A stretch of 35,385 nt of DNA, taken from Pseudomonas sp. RGM2987 (lineage in GTDB: Bacteria; Pseudomonadota; Gammaproteobacteria; Pseudomonadales; Pseudomonadaceae). Below are positions 7,926-15,035 of the stretch, piece after piece (within the stretch, counting starts at the first letter, position 1; each line of letters starts with the position of its first letter). Made by a program: the position numbers and the translations under genes. The notes below the pieces were generated by a model. That model worked only from the letters and a program-made list of their open reading frames with translations. It was not told the origin of the DNA and searched no databases. Where the stretch lies: positions 1-35,385 of the forward strand of contig NZ_JALJDX010000167.1 in NCBI RefSeq assembly GCF_022952855.1, read 5' to 3'.

Positions 7926-9263
7926 TCAGTTTTCCAACGTCGGAACCTTGCGCGGTGCCATGAAGTACAGCCAGATCAGGGCAGTGAAGTACATCGCCGG
8001 GATCAGGGTGAACAGCACGGTGTAGTTATTGTTGGTCACGGTCAGGATGTGGCCCACCAGCTGGGTCATGAACATCCCGCCAATGGCCGCGCACATGCCG
8101 CCGAAGCCGAACACCGTGCTCATCATGTGTTTGGGTGTGTAGTCCATCACCAGGCTCCAGATATTCGCGGTCCAGGCCTGGTGTGCGCCGATGGCCAGGG
8201 AGATGGCAAACACCGCCATCCACAAGTTGCTGGCACCCGCGGCCAGGATCACGCCGACGATACAGCAGGCGAACAACAGCATGGAAATCAGCCGCGCCTT
8301 GATCGGATCGAGCCCGCGGCCGATCAGGAACGACGAGAGGATCCCGCCACCCACGCTGCCGAAGTCGGCGGTGAGGTAGATGATGATCAGCGGGATGCCC
8401 ATCTGGGTCACGTTGATGCCCAGGTTGTATTGCTGGTTCAGGAACGGCGGCAGCCAATAGAGGTAGAACCAGAACACCGGCGCGGTGATCGAGTAGGCCA
8501 GGGCAAAGGCCCAGGTGCCACGCATGCGCAGGATCCGGGAGAAAGGCACGCGGGCCTGGTCCGGTTCGTCCTGGGCCTGGATGTATTCCAGCTCCGACTG
8601 TTTGACGGTGGGGTGGTCCTCAGGGTTGAAATATTTCAGGCCCCAGAACAGCAACCAGACCCCGCCCAGCGCGGCCATGCACAGGAACGCCGCCTGCCAG
8701 CCCCAGACGTGCAGCACCAGCGGCAGCAGCATCGGGGTGAACATCGCACCGACATTGGTCCCGGCGTTGAAGATACCGGTGGCAACGGCGCGTTCGCCGG
8801 CCGGGAACCACAGCCGCGTGGTCTTGACGCAGGCCGGGTAGTTGGCGGCTTCGGTCAGGCCGAGGATGAAGCGGCAGACCATGAAGCCCACTGCCGAGGT
8901 CGCCAGGCCGTGGGCGCCGGTCGCCAGGCTCCAGAGCAGCACCGCGCAAAAGAACACGCGCTTGACGCCGATCCGGTCGATCAGTCGCCCTTGCAGCACG
9001 AAGCCGACGGCGTAGCCGACCTGGAACCAGAAGTTGATGTTGGCGTAGTCCATCGCCGTCCAGCTCATTTCCTTGGCCAGGATAGGCTGCATGACGCCCA
9101 GGGCGGCGCGGTCGATGTAGTTCAGGGTAGTGGCAAAAAACACCAGCGCGAGCATGCCCCAACGGGTCTTGCCCACGGCCAGGGCGCCGCGGATCTTGTC
9201 GCCGATACCGCCGGTCGTGACGCCCATGCCTGGGCTTAAGGGGGAACTTTGGGAAGGATTCAT
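7926..9263 (-). CDS. MFS transporter (ACS family), probable quinate/shikimate permease
   Basis: A 445-residue major facilitator with about twelve helices. It has the conserved first-helix segment LNYIDRAALGVMQP and the loop 2-3 motif GRLIDRIGVKRVF that mark the anion:cation symporter group, members of which carry organic anions such as hexuronates, glucarate or aromatic acids. Substrate is inferred from context: it is divergent from quiC and next to genes for quinate/shikimate breakdown. Starts at 9395, 9314 and 9263 are possible. I chose 9263, which removes an extension of low-complexity, poorly conserved type, though its ribosome-binding site is weak. A candidate promoter reads TTGCCG (reverse complement of 9457-9462), a 16-base spacer, then TAATAT (reverse complement of 9435-9440), which overlaps the shared operator-like element. 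Confidence 0.87.
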   Translation of the reverse strand: MNPSQSSPLSPGMGVTTGGIGDKIRGALAVGKTRWGMLALVFFATTLNYIDRAALGVMQPILAKEMSWTAMDYANINFWFQVGYAVGFVLQGRLIDRIGVKRVFFCAVLLWSLATGAHGLATSAVGFMVCRFILGLTEAANYPACVKTTRLWFPAGERAVATGIFNAGTNVGAMFTPMLLPLVLHVWGWQAAFLCMAALGGVWLLFWGLKYFNPEDHPTVKQSELEYIQAQDEPDQARVPFSRILRMRGTWAFALAYSITAPVFWFYLYWLPPFLNQQYNLGINVTQMGIPLIIIYLTADFGSVGGGILSSFLIGRGLDPIKARLISMLLFACCIVGVILAAGASNLWMAVFAISLAIGAHQAWTANIWSLVMDYTPKHMMSTVFGFGGMCAAIGGMFMTQLVGHILTVTNNNYTVLFTLIPAMYFTALIWLYFMAPRKVPTLEN

Positions 9264-9398
9264 AGCGTTTACCCGTTTTGGAATTCTTATGGGGTGATCG
9301 GGGTTTTCATCCATCGATACCGGCGGCTTGGCCTGCGTCAATGTGGAGCCGATGGTGCGCAGTGGACAAAAAATCGTCAATTCAGCATTCGGCATTCT

Positions 9399-9413
9399 GT
9401 TCGATAATCGCCC
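9399..9413 (+). promoter_or_regulatory. PcaR-like box upstream of quiC
   Basis: GTTCGATAATCGCCC differs at one position from the 15-base sequence GTTCGATAATCGCAC that I recall for PcaR, the IclR-type activator of protocatechuate and beta-ketoadipate genes in P. putida. It lies in the MFS/quiC divergent spacer, 122 bases before the quiC ATG. A related box (13746-13760) precedes aroQ. Confidence 0.6.
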
Positions 9414-9417
9414 AAAA

Positions 9418-9440
9418 AACTAACTGGGTGGTACATATTA
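9418..9440 (+). promoter_or_regulatory. Operator-like element shared with the aroQ promoter
   Basis: The pattern AAYTAAC-N4-TRGTACA, with further matches downstream, occurs here and at 13688-13710 on the other strand, in the same orientation relative to quiC and aroQ. Within it TAAC and GGTA form an imperfect inverted repeat with a five-base centre. It overlaps the predicted -10 of the MFS gene, as expected for a repressor site. The cluster's own TetR protein is the natural candidate ligand. Confidence 0.5.
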
Positions 9441-9535
9441 AATTGCTCAAAGAAACCGGCAACCCAATAATCGGAGTCAATCTTAAAAAAACGGCGCACC
9501 TGTTGTAGCCGATGCCTGTCCCGGGAGCCGAAGTC

Positions 9536-11437
9536 ATGCAGCGTTCCATTGCCACCGTATCCTTGAGCGGCACTCTGCCGGAGAAGCTCGAGGCCATCGC
9601 CGCCGCCGGTTTCGACGGTGTGGAAATCTTCGAGAATGACCTTCTTTACTACGACGGCAGCCCGCGGGAAGTCCGTCAGATGTGCGCCGACCTAGGCATC
9701 GCCATCACCTTGTTCCAGCCGTTCCGTGACTTCGAGGGCTGCCGCCGCGATCGTCTGGCGCGCAACCTGGAACGAGCGGAGCGCAAGTTCGACCTGATGC
9801 AGGAACTGGGCACCGACCTGGTGCTGGTGTGCAGCAATGCCGCAGCCGACAGCCTCGGTGATGAGCAGATACTGATCGATGACCTGCGCTTGCTGGCCGA
9901 GCGGGCTGGTTCGCGTGGCTTGCGCATCGGCTACGAAGCGTTGGCCTGGGGCCGGCACGTCAATACTTATCAACAGGTCTGGAACATCGTGCGCCAAGCC
10001 GACCACCCCAGCCTCGGGGTGTTGCTCGACAGCTTCCATACCTTGTCCCTCAAGGGTGACCCGAGCGCCATCGCCGAGATTCCCGGCGACAAGATCTTCT
10101 TCGTGCAGATGGCCGACGCGCCGATCCTGGCGATGGATGTCCTGGAGTGGAGTCGGCATTTCCGTTGCTTCCCAGGCCAGGGTGAGTTCGACTTGCCAGG
10201 GTTCCTCGCACCGATCATCAAGAGTGGCTACAGCGGGCCGCTGTCACTGGAAATCTTCAACGACGGCTTCCGCGCCGCGCCACCACGGGCCAACGCCGCC
10301 GACGGGCTGCGCTCGTTGCTGTACCTGGAAGAAAAAACCCGCCAGCGTCTGGCTCAAGAGGCGCCGTCTCTCCCTAACGCCGACATCCTGTTCGCTACAC
10401 CGCCGGCCAGCGAATACAACGGTATCGAGTTCCTGGAATTCGCCGTGGACGATGACCTCGGTGCCAAGCTCTCCCATTGGCTGGAGCGGCTGGGCTTCGT
10501 CAAGGCCGGCCAGCATCGCTCCAAGAATGTGAGCCTGCTGCGCCAGGGCGACATCAACCTGATCCTCAACAGCGAACCGTACTCCTTCGCCCACAGCTTT
10601 TTCGAAGCCCACGGCCCGTCGTTGTGCGCCACGGCGGTGCGGGTCAAAGACAGCGCCAGCGCCCTGGAGCGGGCCGTGGCCTACAAGGGACAGCCCTATC
10701 GTGGCTTGGTCGGGCCCAATGAACTGGAACTGGCGGCGGTACGGGCGCCGGATGGCAGCCTGATCTACCTGGTGGACCAGGATGCCGATGTCTATGGCAC
10801 CGATTTCAACTTACAGCCCGGCGCTGTCATCGGCGCCGGCCTCAAGCGCATCGACCACATGGCGATGGCGCTGCCGGCTGACAGCCTCGACAGCTGGGTG
10901 CTGTTCTACAAGAGTCTGTTGGATTTCGAGGCTGACGACGAAGTGGTGCTGCCCGACCCGTATGGCCTGGTCAAAAGCCGGGCGCTGCGTAGCCGCTGCA
11001 GTTCGATCCGCCTGCCGTTGAACATTTCCGAGAACCGTAACACTGCGATCTCACACGCCTTGTCGAGTTATCGCGGCTCGGGTGTGCACCACATTGCGTT
11101 TGACTGCGATGATATTTTTGCCCAGGTCAGCCGCGCCAAGGAGGCCGGCGTGCCGTTGCTGGACATTCCGCTCAATTATTACGACGACCTGGCGGCGCGC
11201 TTCGATTTCGACGAGGAGTTTCTCAGCGAGCTGGCTTATTTCAACGTTCTGTACGACCGTGATGCCCAGGGCGGCGAGTTGTTTCATGTCTACACCGAGC
11301 CGTTCGAAGGGCGGTTTTTCTTTGAGATCATCCAGCGCAAGAACGGTTACGCCGGTTATGGTGCGGCCAACGTCGCGGTGCGGCTGGCGGCCATGGCCAA
11401 GTCCCGCAGCGGTGGCTTGCGACACGCCAAATTGTAG
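9536..11437 (+). CDS. quiC: 3-dehydroshikimate dehydratase, QuiC1 type, fused to an HPPD-like domain
   Basis: A 633-residue protein converting 3-dehydroshikimate to protocatechuate. Residues 1-270 form the TIM-barrel of the sugar-phosphate isomerase/AP endonuclease 2 family, with divalent-metal ligands E134, D165, Q191 and E239, matching those I recall from P. putida QuiC1. Residues about 290-610 are a two-module VOC region resembling 4-hydroxyphenylpyruvate dioxygenase. It keeps the facial triad H441 (IDHMAM), H519 (GVHHIAF) and E597 (FFFEIIQR). That domain is known in QuiC1 but its role is unclear. Start 9536 is chosen over 9512 because GGGAG (9523-9527) lies eight bases upstream and QuiC1 proteins begin MQRSIATVSL. 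The neighbours supply transport, regulation and the preceding two pathway steps. Confidence 0.95.
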   Translation: MQRSIATVSLSGTLPEKLEAIAAAGFDGVEIFENDLLYYDGSPREVRQMCADLGIAITLFQPFRDFEGCRRDRLARNLERAERKFDLMQELGTDLVLVCSNAAADSLGDEQILIDDLRLLAERAGSRGLRIGYEALAWGRHVNTYQQVWNIVRQADHPSLGVLLDSFHTLSLKGDPSAIAEIPGDKIFFVQMADAPILAMDVLEWSRHFRCFPGQGEFDLPGFLAPIIKSGYSGPLSLEIFNDGFRAAPPRANAADGLRSLLYLEEKTRQRLAQEAPSLPNADILFATPPASEYNGIEFLEFAVDDDLGAKLSHWLERLGFVKAGQHRSKNVSLLRQGDINLILNSEPYSFAHSFFEAHGPSLCATAVRVKDSASALERAVAYKGQPYRGLVGPNELELAAVRAPDGSLIYLVDQDADVYGTDFNLQPGAVIGAGLKRIDHMAMALPADSLDSWVLFYKSLLDFEADDEVVLPDPYGLVKSRALRSRCSSIRLPLNISENRNTAISHALSSYRGSGVHHIAFDCDDIFAQVSRAKEAGVPLLDIPLNYYDDLAARFDFDEEFLSELAYFNVLYDRDAQGGELFHVYTEPFEGRFFFEIIQRKNGYAGYGAANVAVRLAAMAKSRSGGLRHAKL

Positions 11438-11539
11438 GTAAATCGTAACCGCGGCGGTAATGGGCAGCACGGTGGCTTTCGTCGCCGCACGGTGCGGCCC
11501 ATAATCGCCAGTCTGTGCAGTGATGGCCGTGAGCCCGCA

Positions 11540-12217
11540 ATGACTATGAATCCAGAGCTATCCGCCGTGCCCGACGCCGCTGTCGCCGCGCCGCGCAAGA
11601 GTCGCAAGAACAACCCGCAGAAAACCCGGGAAAACATCCTCCAGGAAGCCATCGTCGAGTTCGTCCAGCAGGGCCTGGCCGGCGCCCGGGTCGACGCCAT
11701 CGCCGAGCGCATCCACACTTCCAAGCGCATGATCTATTACTACTTCGGCAGCAAGGAGCAGCTGTATGTCGAGGTGTTGGAAAAACTCTACGGTGATATC
11801 CGCCACACCGAGAGTGCTCTGCACTTGGCCGAGCTGGCGCCGATCGAGGCGATCCGGCGCCTGGTGGAGTTCACCTTCGACCACCATGACCGCAACGTGG
11901 ATTTCGTGCGCATCGTCTGTATCGAAAACATCCACAACGCCGAATACGTCAAGCAATCTGCCGCACTCAAGGCGATGACCAACACCATCCTCGATGCCCT
12001 GGGCGTCATCCTGCGCCGGGGCGTGGAGGAGGGCGTGTTCCGCGCCGGCCTCGAACCCCTGGACGTGCATCTACTGATCAACTCGTTCAGTTTTTACCGG
12101 GTCTCCAACCGCCAGACGTTCGGTGAGATTTTTCAGATCGATCTGTCGGACGAAGAGGTCAAGCGGCGCCATCGCGAGATGATCTGTGAGTCGGTGTTGC
12201 GGTATCTGCAAGCCTGA
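11540..12217 (+). CDS. TetR-family regulator of the quinate/shikimate cluster
   Basis: A 225-residue repressor-type protein. After a basic, low-complexity N-terminus (residues 1-28) comes the TetR helix-turn-helix (about residues 29-75, containing RVDAIAERIHTSKRMIYYYFGSKEQLY). The C-terminal two thirds would form the ligand pocket and dimer interface. The gene follows quiC on the same strand by 102 bases and precedes the convergent dehydrogenase/dehydroquinase pair. This position makes control of the cluster likely; the effector, perhaps a hydroaromatic acid or protocatechuate, is inference. ATG 11540 is taken as start, with 11546 possible; neither has a strong ribosome-binding site. TAAC and GGTA half-sites occur at 11449-11462 but with six bases between them, not five. 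Confidence 0.88.
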   Translation: MTMNPELSAVPDAAVAAPRKSRKNNPQKTRENILQEAIVEFVQQGLAGARVDAIAERIHTSKRMIYYYFGSKEQLYVEVLEKLYGDIRHTESALHLAELAPIEAIRRLVEFTFDHHDRNVDFVRIVCIENIHNAEYVKQSAALKAMTNTILDALGVILRRGVEEGVFRAGLEPLDVHLLINSFSFYRVSNRQTFGEIFQIDLSDEEVKRRHREMICESVLRYLQA

Positions 12218-12224
12218 ATGCAAC

Positions 12225-12318
12225 CCTGTGGGAGCGGGCTTGCTCGCGAAGGGGCCAGGACAGTTGCCATAGAGGTTGACTGTCAGATCGCATTCGCGAG
12301 CAAGCCCGCTCCCACAGG
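12225..12318. repeat. REPIN (class A) in a convergent junction
   Basis: Inverted class A cores (left starting CTGTGGGAGCGGGCTTGC, right ending GCAAGCCCGCTCCCACAG) enclose about 45 bases between the tetR stop and the dehydrogenase stop. Confidence 0.92.
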
Positions 12319-12335
12319 AGGGCTGCTCAGGATTT

Positions 12336-13187
12336 TCAGTGGTTCATGCTCTGGAAATGCTCGAGCATCCGCTGCGCATCCGGCGCCACGCCGCTGAACA
12401 GTTCAAACGCCTTCACCGCCTGGAACACCGCCATGTTGCCGCCATCCAGCGTGCGGCAACCCAAGGCGCGGGCATGGCGCAGCAGTTCGGTTTCCAGCGG
12501 GAAATAAACGATTTCCGCAACCCATAACTCGCCCCGCAGCAACTCCACGGGCACTGGCATGCCGGGAAGTTTCGCCATGCCCATGGGCGTGGTGTTCACC
12601 AAGCCATCGGCCTCGGCCATGGCACCGTCCAGGTCGTGACCAGCCTTGGCCCGGCCTGCGCCGAAATGCTGGTTCAGGTTATTTGCCAGCGCTTCGGCGC
12701 GGCTGACCTCGACATCAAAAATACTCAAGGTCTGTACGCCTTCGGCCAGCAGCGCGTGGGCAACCGCCGCCCCGGCGCCGCCAGCGCCCATCTGGACTAC
12801 GTGCCCGCGAGATACATCCCCCAGGCCGCGACGAAAACCCTCGGCGAACCCCAGGCAGTCGGTGTTATGGCCGATGCGCTTGCCATCCTTGAGCACCACG
12901 GTGTTCACCGCGCCGATTCCACGGGCCTCGGGCGACAGTTCATCGAGCAGCGGGATGATCGCCTGCTTGCAGGGGAAGGTGATGTTCAGGCCGGTGAAGC
13001 TCATGCGCTCGGCGGCGCTCAGCAGCTCGGGCAAGGCGTTGCTGTCGAGTTGCAACGCGTCGAGGTCGATCAGCCGATAGAGGTAACGCATGCCTTGGGC
13101 ATCGCCTTCGTGTTCATGCAGCGCAGGGGTGCGGGAAGCCTGGATACCGGCGCCGATCAGCCCGGCGAGCACAGTGACATTCGACAT
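12336..13187 (-). CDS. NAD-type quinate/shikimate dehydrogenase (AroE superfamily)
   Basis: A 283-residue shikimate dehydrogenase-fold enzyme. Catalytic K74 (NITFPCKQA) and D110 (NTDCLGF) are present and the dinucleotide-binding GAGGAG is at residues 134-139. The strand after it ends in D158 (SIFDVEVSRA) instead of the Asn-Arg-Thr that binds the NADP phosphate in biosynthetic AroE. The N-terminal substrate loop reads GAGIQASRTPALHEHEGDAQG, not the canonical NPIxHSLSP. Both features match the NAD-dependent catabolic QuiD enzyme of Corynebacterium glutamicum as I recall it. Role: oxidation of quinate to 3-dehydroquinate and/or shikimate to 3-dehydroshikimate. ATG 13187 has AAGGG nine bases upstream; 13193, overlapping the aroQ stop, is the alternative. 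It forms an operon with aroQ. Confidence 0.88.
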   Translation of the reverse strand: MSNVTVLAGLIGAGIQASRTPALHEHEGDAQGMRYLYRLIDLDALQLDSNALPELLSAAERMSFTGLNITFPCKQAIIPLLDELSPEARGIGAVNTVVLKDGKRIGHNTDCLGFAEGFRRGLGDVSRGHVVQMGAGGAGAAVAHALLAEGVQTLSIFDVEVSRAEALANNLNQHFGAGRAKAGHDLDGAMAEADGLVNTTPMGMAKLPGMPVPVELLRGELWVAEIVYFPLETELLRHARALGCRTLDGGNMAVFQAVKAFELFSGVAPDAQRMLEHFQSMNH

Positions 13188-13192
13188 GCTCA

Positions 13193-13633
13193 TCAACCCT
13201 TCAACCGCTGACTGAAATGTTCCAGGGCCAGGCGATAGCCATGGCTGCCAAAGCCGCACATCACGCCGATGGCGATGGAGGAGACAAAGGAGTGATGGCG
13301 GAAGGTTTCCCGGGCATGGACGTTGGACAGGTGCACTTCGATCACCGGGACTTCGCTGGCGACCAGGGCGTCACGAATGGCCACCGAGGTATGGGTCCAG
13401 GCCGCCGGGTTGATGACAATACCGGCGCAGCGGCCGCGGGCGCCGTGAATCCAGTCGATCAGTTCGCTTTCCTGGTTGGTTTGGCGAAACTCCACCGCCA
13501 GGCCGAGTTCTTCAGCCGTGCGGCCGCACAGCGCCGAGATATCCGCCAGGGTTTCATGGCCGTACGTCGCCGGCTCACGCGTGCCGAGCAGATTGAGGTT
13601 CGGGCCGTTGAGCACCAGAACGATTGGAGGCAT
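13193..13633 (-). CDS. aroQ: Type II 3-dehydroquinate dehydratase
   Basis: A 146-residue dodecameric-type dehydroquinase that dehydrates 3-dehydroquinate to 3-dehydroshikimate. Catalytic residues are in place: Y24 (EPATYGH, lid tyrosine), N75 and H81 (INPAAWTH), H101 (IEVHLSN) and R112 (RETFRHH). Because it heads an operon with a catabolic-type dehydrogenase beside quiC, it is probably the catabolic copy (aroQ2, PA0245-like) and not the housekeeping one. GGGAG (reverse complement of 13642-13646) is the ribosome-binding site. An A-rich Hfq/Crc-type motif lies directly 5' of it, and a predicted promoter with two operator-like boxes lies further upstream. Confidence 0.95.
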   Translation of the reverse strand: MPPIVLVLNGPNLNLLGTREPATYGHETLADISALCGRTAEELGLAVEFRQTNQESELIDWIHGARGRCAGIVINPAAWTHTSVAIRDALVASEVPVIEVHLSNVHARETFRHHSFVSSIAIGVMCGFGSHGYRLALEHFSQRLKG

Positions 13634-13649
13634 CGCAATTTCTCCCAGG

Positions 13650-13660
13650 TTTTTGTTGTT
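13650..13660 (-). promoter_or_regulatory. Hfq/Crc-type A-rich motif at the aroQ ribosome-binding site
   Basis: Read on the aroQ strand, AACAACAAAAA fits the AAnAAnAA pattern bound by Hfq with Crc in pseudomonads. It ends three bases before the GGGAG ribosome-binding site, where such binding would block translation in the presence of preferred carbon sources. Confidence 0.5.
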
Positions 13661-13687
13661 GGTTCGGCAGGTTTCGGCCGCTGGGGA

Positions 13688-13717
13688 TAAATTGTACTAG
13701 ATGGTTAATTTTTTCAA
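13688..13717 (-). promoter_or_regulatory. Predicted aroQ promoter with operator-like element
   Basis: On the minus strand TTGAAA (reverse complement of 13712-13717) and TACAAT (reverse complement of 13691-13696) are 15 bases apart. The element shared with the quiC/MFS spacer (13688-13710, AAYTAAC-N4-TRGTACA) covers the spacer and the -10, a typical repressor position. Confidence 0.5.
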
Positions 13718-13744
13718 ACAAAGCCGGAGGGGATGGGCAATATG

Positions 13745-13761
13745 TGTTCGATGATCGAACA
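13745..13761. promoter_or_regulatory. PcaR-like palindrome upstream of aroQ
   Basis: TGTTCGAT-G-ATCGAACA is a perfect 17-base inverted repeat. Its inner 15 bases, GTTCGATGATCGAAC, match the recalled P. putida PcaR box at 13 positions and the quiC-side box at 12. It is centred about 70 bases upstream of the predicted aroQ transcription start. Confidence 0.55.
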
Positions 13762-13797
13762 GGTGCTTAGGCTGGGTTTATTTCTGTGAGAGGAACC

Positions 13798-13898
13798 GTG
13801 GCGAGGGAGCTTGCTCCCGCTCGGTCGCGCAGCGACCGCTAAAGGCAAAAAGCACGGGCTGCTGCGCACCCCAGCGGGAGCAAGCTCCCTCGCCACAG
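13798..13898. repeat. REPIN (class B)
   Basis: Inverted class B cores with an inner hairpin CGGTCGC-GCA-GCGACCG at 13822-13838 after the left core. It lies between trmA and aroQ, which both read on the minus strand, so it would form the 3' end of the trmA message. Confidence 0.92.
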
Positions 13899-13955
13899 TG
13901 GAGCGGGCGCGCCTTGGTGAGCAGCGCTACCCGTGCCACAGGAGCTTTGCTTGGC

Positions 13956-15035
13956 TCAGCGCCGAGTCAGCAATACCCCGGATTCCATGTGATGGGTCCA
14001 GGGGAATTGATCGAACAAGGCGCAGCGGGTGATGCGGTGGGTGTCGTGCAGCTGCGCGATGTTGGCGGCAAGGGTCTCCGGGTTGCAGGAGATGTAGAGG
14101 ATGTTCTCGAAGCGCCGCGTCAGCTCGCAGGTGTCTGGGTCCATGCCAGCGCGGGGCGGGTCGACGAAGACGCTGCCGAACGCGTAGCTTTTCAGGTCCA
14201 CGCCATGCAGGCGACGGAACGGCCGGACTTCATTCAGGGCCTCGGTCAATTCCTCGGCGGACAGGCGCACCAGCGTGACGTTATCCACAGCGTTTTCGCT
14301 GAGGTTGCTCAGCGCCGCGTTCACCGACGTCTTGCTGATTTCGGTCGCCAGCACTTTGCGCACCCGGGTCGCCAGGGGCAGGGTGAAGTTGCCGTTGCCG
14401 CAGTACAACTCCAGCAGGTCATCGCTGCGATCGCCCAGGGCGTCATATGCCCAGTTGAGCATCTTCTGGTTCACCGTGCCGTTGGGTTGGGTGAACGCCC
14501 CTTCCGGCTGGCGATAGCTGAAGGTGCGACCGTCGACGTCGAGTTTCTCCACCACATAGTCGTGGCCGATCACTTCGCGCTTGCCCTTGGAGCGGCCGAT
14601 GATGTGCACGCCCAGGTCACTCGCCAATTTCGATGCGGCGGCGTGCCAGTGCTCATCCAGTGGACGGTGATAACACAGGGTGATCATCGCATTGCCGGCC
14701 AGGGTGGTCAGGAATTCCACCTGGAACAGCTTGTGGCTCAGCGGTGCGCTGGCCTGCCAGGCGGCCTTGAGTTGCGGCATCAATTGGTTGATGCGCAGGC
14801 TGGCGATGGGAAATTCCTCGATGAGAATCGGCGTGCGCTTGTCGTCCTGGGAAAACATCGCGTAATGCCGCTCACCGGCCTCGCGCCACAAGCGGAATTC
14901 GGCGCGCAGGCGGAAGTTTTGCAGCGGCGAGTCGAACACCGCCGGCTCCGGTGCATCGAAAGGCGCCAGTAGGTCGCGCAAGCGCGCGACCTTGTCCTGG
15001 AGTTGTGCGGCGTAGGCCTGGGAATCAAAAGTCAT
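13956..15035 (-). CDS. trmA: tRNA (uracil-5-)-methyltransferase
   Basis: A 359-residue SAM-dependent enzyme making m5U54 in the T-loop of tRNA. The SAM-binding motif [13 protein letters not shown] is at residues 209-221. The substrate-deprotonation region VDPPRAGMD is at 291-299. The catalytic nucleophile is C317 ([11 protein letters not shown]) and the base E351 (HHMESGVLL). No N-terminal TRAM domain or FeS Cys cluster is present, which separates it from RlmC/RlmD. Start 15035 gives the usual MTFDSQAY N-terminus and overlaps the purine permease stop by four bases (ATGA), so the two genes are translationally coupled. Confidence 0.95.
   Translation of the reverse strand: MTFDSQAYAAQLQDKVARLRDLLAPFDAPEPAVFDSPLQNFRLRAEFRLWREAGERHYAMFSQDDKRTPILIEEFPIASLRINQLMPQLKAAWQASAPLSHKLFQVEFLTTLAGNAMITLCYHRPLDEHWHAAASKLASDLGVHIIGRSKGKREVIGHDYVVEKLDVDGRTFSYRQPEGAFTQPNGTVNQKMLNWAYDALGDRSDDLLELYCGNGNFTLPLATRVRKVLATEISKTSVNAALSNLSENAVDNVTLVRLSAEELTEALNEVRPFRRLHGVDLKSYAFGSVFVDPPRAGMDPDTCELTRRFENILYISCNPETLAANIAQLHDTHRITRCALFDQFPWTHHMESGVLLTRR

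Larger units (their letters stand above)
13634..13955. other. aroQ control region plus REPIN
   Basis: These 322 bases hold no gene. From aroQ outward they contain an A-rich leader motif (13650-13660), a predicted promoter with an overlapping operator-like element (13688-13717), a PcaR-like palindrome (13745-13761) and a class B REPIN (13798-13898) before the end of trmA. Confidence 0.7.

Noticed and set aside
7818..9239. A 473-codon plus-strand frame opposite the MFS permease
   Set aside because: The translation is His/Gln/Arg-rich without motifs and mirrors the MFS gene; it starts inside the REPIN.
11449..11462. A third copy of the quinate-cluster operator before tetR
   Set aside because: TAAC and GGTA are present but six bases apart instead of five, and the outer bases do not match.
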